DNA from: Notolepis coatsorum
Taxonomy: Eukaryota; Chordata; Actinopteri; Aulopiformes; Paralepididae
DNA length: 64,000 nt
Reading direction: 5' to 3'
Assembly: GCA_963971535.1 (NCBI GenBank)
Contig: OZ020589.1
Location: 74,731,811-74,795,810, forward strand
In this document: in pieces, positions 54,792 to 64,000 of the stretch
Position numbering within the stretch: position 1 is the first letter of the stretch
Layout: every line of letters starts with the position of its first letter
The notes under the pieces: generated by a model
What the model was told of the DNA's origin: nothing
The model's input: the letters and a program-made list of their open reading frames with translations, nothing else
Database searches by the model: none
Translations under genes and position numbers: made by a program

Positions 54792-55724
54792 ATGGCTAGT
54801 TTGAATATAATGATCTGGAACACTGGGGGAATAAATAACCAACACAAACGCAAAAGCGTGCTCACACTGATGAAAAAAGAACAGGTGGACGTGGCTCTGC
54901 TAAGCGAAACGCACATTCTAGAGAAAGACAAAGATACGTTAGCGGACAACACATATCATAGCATTAGTCACTCTTCTTTTGGTACGAGAACTCGGGGTGT
55001 AGCCATAGTCGTTAGACGGAAGTTGAATATTGAATTAAAGGGAGTATGGTCTGATGTAGATGGTCGGATAACTATAGCTAAGATTGTACACAAGAACAGG
55101 AAAATAGCGTTGGTAGCGGTATACGCCCCAAATTTGTAGGAAGTGGGTTTCTTCACTACACTAACCAAAGCAATGTTAGACCTTCCCGATTACTCATTTA
55201 TAATAGGTGCGGATTTTAATGCCATTTGGAATCCAAGGATGGACAAATCTTACCTCGCCTTTTCCAGCGAACAAAATAATTCATCTAATGCATTAAAGGA
55301 TTGGTCGAAGATTACAGGTGTAAATGACTTATGGCGATCACTTAACCCCACGACCCGAAAGTCCCCGAGACTATTTGATAACTATGAAGTGGAAATGATA
55401 CCCAATGCACTATCAGATCACTGTTTTTCAGATTTACTCCTAAAAGGAACATTTGGTATACTATCTTCCCGAGCCCCAAGATGGCGATTTAACTCGATGC
55501 TGCTTAATAACAAGGAATTCATTACACAACTCAAAGAAGCTCTTACAGTATTCCTACAAGAGAATGCAAACTCGGTGCAGGACCCCAGAATAATATGGAT
55601 GTCGGTAAAGGGAACAATCAAGGATTTCACTGATAGCTTTTCCTCCAAAATGCGCAAGAATCGATGCACAAAACTGGCTGAACTGGAAACGCTTTACTCA
55701 ACGTTATTTAATTCTTTACAATAA
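54792..55724 (+). pseudogene. L1 ORF2 endonuclease domain, with a stop
   Basis: Starts MASLNIMIWNTGGINNQHKR, with ALLSETHI (catalytic Glu), FGTRTRGVAIVV and ALVAVYAPN, then an in-frame TAG at 55137-55139. The same frame resumes with FIIGADFNAIWNP (catalytic Asp/Asn) and ALSDHC (catalytic Asp-His). The segment between RSLNPTTRK and NALSDHC is shorter than usual, so part of the fold is probably deleted. It ends at a stop at 55722-55724. Confidence 0.85.
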
Positions 55725-55924
55725 AATCAAGTTAATGCACTAAAAAAAGAGATCAATGCCATATACAGACAACAATCGGAAATACAAATACGTAGCACAA
55801 GACAACAGCAGTACTCCCAAGGTTCTAAACCTAGTCACCTATTAGCCATGCGATTAAGAATTAATGCAAAATTTGCAGATATAACTACCATTAGAGCACA
55901 ACAAGTACTTGTTACAGACCCTGA

Positions 55925-58456
55925 AAAAATAAAGTGACATTCAAAGAATTCTACTCCAACTTATATAAATCAGAAACGACCTTCGATCAAAACAAAATGG
56001 ACACATATCTTAATCAAATTATTCTCCCTAAAGAAGATGACGCTAAACAGTTAGAAACACCGATCACACTAGAGGAACTCAAGAAGGCCATATCCGAAAT
56101 GCAAAGTGGTAAGGCTCCTGGAAGAGACGGTATCCCACCAGAAATGTACCTCTCTTGTTGGGACATAATTGGACCCTTATTACTAAATATGATCTTATAC
56201 TCAGTCAAGGAGGGGAACTTCCATAAGAACGACAATATTGCACTCATAACAGTCCTTCTCAAAAAAGACAAAGACCCCACCGAGTGCGGTAGTTACAGAC
56301 CCTTAAGCCTCCTCGGAACCGATATCAAACTGTACTCTAAGGTATTAGCCATCAGATTACAAAAGCATATGACGTCTTTAGTTCATCCGGACCAAACTGG
56401 CTTCATAAGAGGCCGCCTGATCACTGATAACATAAGACGATTACTGCATGTACTAGATGCCGACAAGGACGACACCATACCTAAGGCGATGCTGTCCCTG
56501 GATGCAATGAAAGCTTTTGACAGGCTGGAATGGTCGTATCTATGGGCAGTACTAGAGAAGATGGGGTTAGGTAAAGGTTTCATTGATATGATTAAAGTAG
56601 TATACAAAGACCCATCGGCCATGATTACAACAGGTATAATCACCTCCGGAATCTTTCCGGTATCACGCACAGCTAGACAGGGTTGCCCTCTTAGTCCCGG
56701 ACTATTCGATCTATCATTAGAGCCTTTAGCACAATATATAAGACAATCCCAATCCATAGAACCAATCGTAATCAAGGGCACACAACATAAAATTAGTTTA
56801 TATGCGGACAACGTAATACTGTTCATGCAAAACCCCAACACCACACTGCCTCATCTGCTCAAGTTGATTGAGAACTTTGGAGATTTATCGGGATTCAAGA
56901 TAAATTGATAAAGATAATGGGATAAAAAAGATATAACCCTCCCAGGAGAGATACCTATGGTAAAACACTTTAGATGTTTGGGAGTGGAAATATTCCCCAC
57001 CATAAGACAAACGGTGAAGCACAATTACACAAAAATCCAAAACAAAATCAAAGACGACCTTGATAGGTGGGCAAAACTTAAAAACTCAGTACAGGCACGG
57101 ATATCAATAGTTAAGATGGACGTACTACCTAGAATCAACTTCTTCAGCTCAATGCTACCGTTACCCCCTCCAGAGGGTTACTGGAAAAAATTACACTCCT
57201 CCACATACAAATTTATTTGGAATAACAAACCACCACGTATAAAAAGATCCACCGCACAGAGAAATAAAGCAGACGGTGGCATGGCATTTCCAGATTTTTT
57301 CCACTATTTTAAGGCGTACACTTTAAGACCATTGACAACATGGTTTGATCCCCAAGCATTAGTATCCTGGAGAAAATTAGAAGAAAACATAGTAGCCCCA
57401 CATAGACTGAAGGACATAGCATACACTAAACTATCAATTAAGCATTGCGAACGGAAATTTGGCCCCATAATTACTCATGCGATCCGGATATGGCGTGAAA
57501 CACAAAAAAAATATCCTAACCCACATAAATGCAACAATCATACTCCCTTATTCAATAACAATGCACTCTTGATTGGAAAACGACCTATAAGATTCCCTAT
57601 ATGGGAAAAGCAAGACATACACTCATTAGGGGATGTTTTTAACAAACAGGGTTTTTGTAGTTATGAAGAAATACGCAAAAAATTTAATCTCACCAAGTCC
57701 ACACATCTTTTTTACATACAGTTATTGTTATGTTTGAAGACTCAAGGTGTTCCATTAAAGAAACCAATTGAACACCACAGATACCACAAATTCTTCTATG
57801 AAAGAGAGACATCGAGAGGTTTTGTTTCAGATTTTTACCATCAATTACTAACGTCCTCGTATGAAACCCTCCACCTAGACTCCGTCTGGAGGAGGGATAT
57901 ACCAGACCTGGAAACTGATTTTGATTGGCAAGAAGCCTGGGCAAATGTTCGACTCACATCAAGGAACCCGGACCATCAACAAATCAATCTTAACTATATT
58001 CACAGGACATACTTGACTCCTATAAGACTGAAAAAAATGGGTCTTATACAAGACTCCAAATGCTCCTTATGTACAAATGGGGACGAGGGGACATTTATGC
58101 ACATGTACTGGGACTACCCACCAGTTAAGATATTCTGGAAAGAGGTGACCCAGCAATTATCAAATCTCTTAACTTGGAATATACCTGTACACCCCTCTGT
58201 ATTACTGCTGAATGATGTGTTTGAGTGTGCAGTACATCCACAGCTAAAGAGATTGGTTTTATCGGGTATCACAGTGGCTAAAAAGCTGATAGCATCACGA
58301 TGGTTCCAACCGGAAAAAATTAGCCGAAAGGTCTGGATTATTACATATCTCGATGTGATCTATCAAGAAATATCTACAGCAAGAATTTTGGGTCTCAATG
58401 AATCCAAAATGACATTGTGGTTAGAAGTGGTGGAGAAAATAAAAGCTAGCATATAA
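55925..58456 (+). pseudogene. L1 ORF2 reverse transcriptase and C-terminus
   Basis: In a different frame from the endonuclease: GKAPGRDGIPPEMY, SYRPLSLLGTDIKLYSKVL, QTGFIRGRLITDNIRRLL, MLSLDAMKAFDRLEW, RTARQGCPLSPGLFDLSL and the catalytic box LYADNVILF, where the second Asp is Asn. Stops at about 56907-56935 separate this from KHFRCLGVEIFP..., KFIWNNKPPRIK and a C-terminal knuckle CSLCTNGDEGTFMHMYWDY, in which the last Cys is Tyr. Predicted inactive. Confidence 0.88.
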
Positions 58457-58732
58457 TGGTAATGTCTGGTTAGGAGCGAGGGAAAATGGATGGATTATCC
58501 AATGGGGGGTCCGGGAGGGGGGGGGTACGAGCTAGAGCATATGTGTGTAGGTTTTTAGATAACAGGTATTAAGGGTATATCCTATATAAGACAGATTAAC
58601 TAAAATGTGATTTCATTGGATGTGCACTGTCAACTAATGCTTGTATATCTTATCGTGTGTTGTCATGTTTGTTTATGTTTGTTTAAAAAATAATAAAAAA
58701 ATTAAATACAAAAAAAACAAAATCCCAGCCGT

Positions 58733-58870
58733 CAGACCACACAAGCCTCAATAACGCAAATGTTATACAGTACATCGTCATATCCATCAAGTCAATCAAC
58801 ACCGTTCAAAACGAGGGGTTTAAGAAAATTATCAAGACGCTAGACAAGTGCTACTTAATACTTTTCAAAT
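58733..58870 (+). pseudogene. hAT transposase internal/C-terminal remnant
   Basis: SINTVQNEGFKKIIKTLDKCY matches the segment of ZBED-type hAT transposases usually seen as F.V.E.EGF..L...L.P.Y (motif is given here in full at 21 residues minus its first: INTVQNEGF, KKIIKTLDKCY). It directly follows the L1 duplication, so the L1 was inserted within transposase sequence. Confidence 0.65.
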
Positions 58871-59403
58871 GTTGCATTGTCTGCTCTGTACACCCAGTGT
58901 CGAACGACAGTCGAGACAGAACTGCGTGATGATGTGATGAGGTTTTATTTGTATTATTATTTATTCTAAAGCTGTAACTGAACATTCTATTTCAGGTTAA
59001 AACCATAATTGAACATTCTAAAGCCCTAAGCGAACATCCTATTTCACTCTGAACATTCTAAAGCCATAATCGAACATTCATTACTGATGAAGCAATCACA
59101 CCTAAGTTTATTTATACATTTTACATTCTAGTTTTTTTTATGTTCAGCAGCATTTAAGTGAATCACTTTGATTAAGTGTTCTAAAATAAGAGAGGAAAAG
59201 AGAGTAGTTATTTTGTATTACAAGAGACTTTTAAGTTTAAGTCAAGCACTTTGTTATAAGTTAAGATATAAGTTATGTAAGTGCAATAAATGTTTTTATA
59301 AAATTAAAATAAAAAATAATCGTGAGAGAATCGTGATCTCAATTCTTAGGGAGGAAAATCGTGATTCACATTTTAGCAAGAATCGCCCAGCCCTACAGTA
59401 TTC

Positions 59404-59754
59404 ATAAACTAGGATTTGGTGACATTTCAATCCTACAAAAATAATAAACAATGTTCATTTGACACCTCCTGAAATTCACCAACATCCTGATAGCAGGGCA
59501 AGAGAAAAGAAATAGATAGTCTACCACTGACCTAAACCGGCACAAGAGGAAATAAGGACCTAGTCCTCCAGTCAACTTAAAAGTCACCCCACATAAGAGG
59601 TTCAGAGAACAACAAATATTGATCAGATCTCAAAATTCCCTTAGAGCTGTCTGATAGACTCAACTCAGCAAAAACAAGAGAAAAAACTGACTCAGTGAAC
59701 CCTAACCTCCACCAAAGCTCAACCCCTCACACCCCTCAGAAATGGCATCTGAAC
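59404..59754 (-). mobile_element. 3' end region of gypsy element 2
   Basis: Non-coding continuation downstream of the integrase tail (minus sense), bounded by hAT insertions on both sides. No LTR partner visible. Confidence 0.45.
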
Positions 59755-60633
59755 TAGTGCACTGCAACCTTGCCCAGGCCCGACGGGGCCCGGCCCGGCC
59801 CGGCGGGTTCGGGCTGGGTAGGGCTTTTTTTTTAATAAATAATTCGGGCTCGGCCGGGCCCGGGCACCACTTTTTTTTTTTTTGCGTTTTCTTTTTTTTT
59901 TTGTTTTTTTTATAACTAGGGTTATAGGATAACCTTCGTTTTAAGATTCACTTTCTCTTTTGCGCCAGAGAAACATTTGGATGTAATTACCGCAGCGCGC
60001 AGGGAGAACTCAGGGGACAAGTTCAACTCGATTGGTTGTGTTGGAATATAGCCAGTTGGCGAATGTTTTAATTTGTTCTTGGGATGTATGTAGCCGGTTG
60101 GCGGAGTTTTGTCAACGGTGTTCAGCGCGTTGCTGACGTCGTGGTGAGTGATGTTTATTATTTGCTGGGTCGACTCGCTACCTGTTTTGTTGTGCTTTTC
60201 ATTACGTTTCTCTGCTCGAAATCTGATTTCTGTTTTCTGTTTGTTTGTTTGACTGAGTAGGCTATTGTGTGTCGTGTGTGTGTGTGTGTGTGTGTGTCAA
60301 AGAAGATTCTATAGCCTTCAATACGTTTTACGAGGCTGATGTGTGAGTCAGTCTATAAGCGAGCACTGGGAGAGACGGCATTGCGAAACAGGCTATGTAA
60401 ATGCTTCTTAGTTTTGTTTATTTATTACGTTCATATAAAACCGTGTTTCGAATATTTAAAACAAATAATTTTTTTTTTATATTTTAATAATAATAATAAT
60501 AATTTTTTTCTGGTTTTCACGCGGGTTAGGGCTTAAAATATTATTTACAGTCGGGCTTATTTTCGGGCAGGGCCTGAAGTTCACGGGCTCGGGCAGGGCT
60601 CGGGCTTTATTTCAAGGCCCTTGCAGACCACTA
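59755..60633. mobile_element. hAT element with GC-rich ends
   Basis: TAGTGCACTGCAACCTTG and the complement ending TGCAGACCACTA are flanked by ATCTGAAC at 59747-59754 and 60634-60641. Subterminal CGGGCCCGG/GGGCTCGGGC words face each other at the two ends. It interrupts the gypsy integrase tail just after SMVQ. Confidence 0.88.
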
Positions 60634-60641
60634 ATCTGAAC

Positions 60642-61400
60642 CATAGATTCTATCAACCTGTTCACTGATCTCACTACTCTCCCTGTACGTGTCCTCACCT
60701 GACCATCACTCCCTGCGTGAGGGTGTAAATCAGTGTGAACTGCAACATCTATATCAGGTGAGTGTGAAGCCTCTGCGTCTGAATCAGTGTGAGCTGTGAC
60801 ATCTATATCAGGTGAGTGTGAAGCCTCTGTGTGCTGTGCCTGTGTGTCGGATGGACATTGGGCAGTGGCCCCTGCAGGACTGGCTACTGGACTAGACTGA
60901 GCGAACCCATCTATTACAGCCAACACAGATTCAAGAGAGTCTGTAAGTGATGAGACCACAGGCCCCTCTACCTCCACAGAGTCTGTCAGGTCATGTGCAA
61001 CACCGCCCTCAGACCAAACTCCAGACACAGAAGCCATACCATCACCACTATCACAGTCCTCCTCATCGGACTCTCCACCATCAAATGTCTGACCAATTGC
61101 ACTGGCATTCTCACCCTGATCTAACTCAGGAAAAGGCAAGAAGTTGACCTCCAGCAATCGATTCCTGTGCACTACCCTTGTGTGCCCCCCTGTATCCTGA
61201 ATCTTATAGACATGGATACTGGGGTTGACACCAACAACCGTATACACAGCCAACTTCCTTTTTCCCCGCTCTCCCTGATTTGCTTCCAGAACACGATCCC
61301 CCACAGACAGGTAAGTACCCTTGACACGCCTGTTGTACTGTCGGTCTGGTGCTGTTGCTCAACGGTGGAGTGCTTCTGAGCGATCTCCATGGCACTCTTC
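60642..61400 (-). pseudogene. Gypsy element 2 integrase C-terminal region
   Basis: Minus strand: KSAMEIAQKHSTVEQQHQ, then in the next frame GDRVLEANQGERGKRKLA, SIHVYKIQDTGGHTRVVHRN and LLEVNFLPFPEL, the chromodomain-free GPY-like end of a fish gypsy integrase. An acidic Ser/Asp-rich tail follows, with a 23-residue repeat carrying EASHSPDIDV twice. A short deletion after KRKLA removes the usual DRWE segment. Confidence 0.8.
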
Positions 61401-63607
61401 AGACAGGAAAGCACAAGTTGCTCTCGAAGTTGGCGCCCTGGTCAGAGTGTATCCTCTCGGGGAACCCGTAAACACAAAACACGTTGTCCCAGAGCTTTCT
61501 GGCAACTTGTTTCGCTGTCTGATTAGCGCATGGGAACGCGTGCGCCAGCTTGGTGAAATGGTCAGTCACCACTAAAACGTCCACTGACCGCTGGTTGCTG
61601 TCCTCTGTGAACAAGAAATCCATCCACACTAATTGCATCTGCGCGGAGCTCTTGATACTTTCAAGGGGCGCACGAGCAGCAGGTTCCGGGGACTTCCCAT
61701 ACACACATCTGTGACAGCATCTGACATATGCCCTGACATCCCTCTCCATATCAGGCCAATACAAGTGTTGCCTGGCAAGAGAAAGAGTACGATCTTGGCC
61801 CTGATGACCTGCCAGATCATAGATGCCAGATAATGCTTTGTCCTTCAGACTCAGAGGCAGCACATACTGAGTTCTCCTCTGCTTGGACACTGGGTCCCTT
61901 GTCACTCGGTACAAGACGCCATCACGGACCTCCAGCTTGTCCCACTGTTTCAACAGCCTGAGAACCTTCTGGTCAGCGTCGTGCCTCTCCCATCTAGATG
62001 GTCGCTTCCGAACAGCGACAAAGGGTAACACCCTAGAGATGCAGGGGTCCCACTCCTGACTTAATCTAAGCTCCTCAGCAGAGAACATCGGTAAAGCATC
62101 CTGGCCCTTGGACAGATGCTGGACGTTCTGGACTAAACCTAGCGCTCTGGACTCTGCAGCACCAATCCAGTCGCATTTAGACTGACAAAGGGCTCTGATC
62201 TCAGCTTTCTCACAAGCCATCCCAAATCGTGAGCTACTCACCATCTGGAACTGACAGCTGATCCTGAAAACATCCTGCACAGAGTCCCCCTCAACTGCCT
62301 TTGCTTCCAGTACAAGGGCCGGGTATGGCTCCCTCAATAACCTCTGACTAACATGCTTAGCAAAAGGGTCACGACTCAAAGCATCCGCTACCACATTCTT
62401 CTTCCCTGGCAGGTGTTTGAGATCAAAATCGAAAGACGCAAGCTTAGACACCCAGCGGGTCTCACATGCGTCAAGCTTTGGCTTCGTAAGCAGATATGTC
62501 AGCGGATTATTATCCATCCAAACTGTGAATCTCTGACCCTTCAGCCAATGGCTGAACTTCTCACATATGCTCCACTTCAGGGCCATGAACTCCAGTCTAT
62601 AAGCTGGATACTTACGCTGTGAGGCACTGAGGGTCTTGCTTGCAAAAGCGACAGGTCTGGCCTTGGACTCACCTCGAGGCCCCTGTGACAGCACAGCGTC
62701 AAGTCTGTCCAATGACTCATCAACCGAAAGGACAAAAGGCTTCTCAAAATCTGGATGGGCGAGCACAACACATTCCAGTAACATAGTCTTCAGCTTATCG
62801 AGAGCTTCCCCACATTCCACTGTCCAGTCGGCAGGGGTAAGTCTACGAAAGCTGCCATGTGGTTTCTTGTCTTTAGGGGACCTCCCTCTCCTCTTTTGTC
62901 CAGCCGTAAGGGCAAACAATGGCTTCGCAACAGCAGAGCAGTTTGGGAGGAAATGCTGGTAGTAAAATACCATGCCAAGAAATGACATGATCCTACGGAC
63001 AGAGGGTGTGCACCCATCAACCTCCATGAGATCCTGTACTGTCATGTTGGAGATAACCTCCACCTTAGAGGGATCAACAGATATGCCCCCACCACCGACC
63101 ACATGGCCCAAGAACCTAACTTGCTGCTGCAGCAGGTGGCACTTCTTGGGAGCCAGTTTCAGGTTGTTCTCTCTCAACCTCTGAAACACGGTGTGGAGCC
63201 TAGACAGGGCCTCATCTTCTGACGGCGCGAAGACCAGGAGATCGTCAGGATAAGACAACAGTTTCGTAAAGTTCATGTCTCCGAAAATTCCAGTCATCAT
63301 TCTCATAAAGGCTGCAGGACTATTACATAGCCCCTGTGGCATGCGATTGTATTCATGCAACCCGAGGGGGGTTGTGAAAGATGTGTACTTCTTGTCATCC
63401 TCATGCATTGGAATGTTGAAGAAGCCAGAGGTGAGATCCATCGTACTAAAGAGGCAATTGCCCCCAAGAGCGGCAAGACAATCAGACTGGTGTGGAAAGG
63501 GGTGAGCGTCTTTCAAGGTGTGCACATTCAACCATCTGAAATCAGTGCAGATCCAAACCCCCCTGTCCTTTTTCCAAACCATTACAAGTGGTGAAGCGTA
63601 CTTGTTG
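61399..63607 (-). pseudogene. Gypsy element 2 pol: RT, RNase H, integrase (truncated)
   Basis: A 727-aa frame from KYASPLVMVWKKDRGVW through the RT (CLFSTMDLTSGFFNIPM; YNRMPQGLCNSPAAF; SYPDDLLVF), RNase H (VLSVDESLDRLDAVLSQ; VWMDNNPLTYLL; LPGKKNVVADALSRDP), and integrase (HQGQDRTLSLARQHLYWP ... CCHRCVYGKS; WMDFLFTE; HSDQGANFES). YLDD is altered to YPDD and the RNase H DAS to DES. After ANFES a deletion of roughly 100 residues removes the catalytic Glu of the D-D-E triad. Upstream of 63607 the element stops in the RT, with gag and protease missing. Confidence 0.9.
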
Positions 63608-63619
63608 TGAAGGGCCAGA

Positions 63620-64000
63620 TTAAACTGAGAGTCTACCTTTATTGTTTGATATACTTTGTATATTATTTATATATATACACGGAATATCCCTTTACCTGCG
63701 TTCAGACCAGAGTAATATTCGCTCTCCTATTGGACAGCGCCCCCAGGCGCCAGCGCGCAAGCCCCCAACGGCAAGTTCAAAGACAACTGCAGGCATGTCG
63801 GAACATGCCCGGAGTCAGCATAGTGATACCAGACAAGGACTGAGGTTGGGACTAGATATTCACTTAAGTATAAATACAGTGCAAGGTGCGCACACCAGTA
63901 ATTCAGCTTAGTTCAATTCAGTTACGTTCAGTACCTTACCCACCTTCACCACGAGTCAACATGCAGTGAAGTGAGCAACCTTGCGTCTAACAGAGCATTG
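63620..64000 (+). promoter_or_regulatory. Promoter-like segment with TATA box and p53-type site
   Basis: TATAAATA lies at 63869-63876, an inverted CCAAT (ATTGG) at 63729-63733 in a GC-rich block, and AGGCATGTCG-GAACATGCCC at 63791-63810, two abutting p53 half-sites with one mismatch in 20. Transcription would start near 63900. The first ATG (63961) reads Met-Gln-stop. It could be the promoter of a host gene or an LTR beyond the window edge. Confidence 0.45.

Larger units (their letters stand above)
52284..58716 (+). mobile_element. Full-length L1-type LINE, broken
   Basis: A 16-bp duplication ACAAAATCCCAGCCGT flanks it (52268-52283 and 58717-58732). 6.43 kb with a short 5' UTR, an intact ORF1, a 1.16-kb spacer, an interrupted ORF2 and an A-rich 3' end. 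It lies in the same orientation as the host hAT. Confidence 0.93.
51706..59395 (+). mobile_element. hAT transposon with transposase remnants, split by an L1
   Basis: TAGGGCTGTGTGATTAATCG and the complement ending GCCCAGCCCTA are flanked by CAGTATTC at 51698-51705 and 59396-59403. Without the L1 it is about 1.24 kb. It retains an N-terminal zBED finger and a small C-terminal transposase piece, so it is an internally deleted descendant of an autonomous hAT. Confidence 0.92.

Overview
The window is eukaryotic and reads as teleost fish DNA. It holds tRNA-derived SINEs, many hAT-type elements ending in TAGGGATG or CAGGG, TTAA-flanked inverted-repeat elements, DIRS-type, Ty3/gypsy-type, L1-type and L2/CR1-type retroelements, 5S rRNA sequences, and one exon that looks like vertebrate tropomodulin. 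I see almost no host coding sequence. About three quarters of the window can be assigned to mobile or tandemly repeated DNA, much of it nested.

Layout. 1-4.7 kb: a decayed DIRS-type element on the minus strand, split by a LINE tail. 5-10.7 kb: a degenerate tandem repeat, an hAT MITE, a SINE, an L1 3' end and a fold-back element. 10.7-20.8 kb: a DIRS-like inverted-repeat unit that holds a gypsy element (LTRs at 11.7 and 16.9 kb, with a long-armed MITE inside) and two 5S rRNA sequences 780 bp apart. 20.8-25.5 kb: mostly unassigned sequence, the tropomodulin exon (minus strand, 23.2-23.4 kb) with a decayed partial copy beside it, and a CR1/L2-type LINE remnant.

25.6-43.6 kb is a Russian doll. 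An LTR-like repeat is split by a candidate 17-kb hAT unit (26,097-43,119, 8-bp duplication). That unit contains an L1 which is itself split by a 9,061-bp Mutator-like or foldback element (32,811-41,871, 9-bp duplication). The 9-kb element carries minisatellites in inverted orientation near its two ends, an L2 LINE, another hAT MITE and a 53-bp perfect palindrome.

43.6-47 kb: a 71-bp tandem array with two independent hAT insertions in one repeat unit, one of which holds two TTAA elements. 47-51 kb: a 49-bp tandem repeat and a large imperfect palindrome whose left arm is split by an hAT. 51.7-59.4 kb: an hAT with transposase remnants, interrupted by a full-length but broken L1 whose inter-ORF spacer holds a cluster of heat-shock-element motifs. 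59.4-63.6 kb: a second gypsy element, truncated in RT and split by another hAT. 63.6-64 kb: a promoter-like segment with a TATA box, an inverted CCAAT and a near-perfect p53-type site.

No element here appears fully intact: every retroelement reading frame carries a frameshift, stop, deletion or catalytic substitution. The strongest evidence is structural, namely matching target-site duplications around inverted termini and interrupted reading frames that resume on the far side of an insertion.
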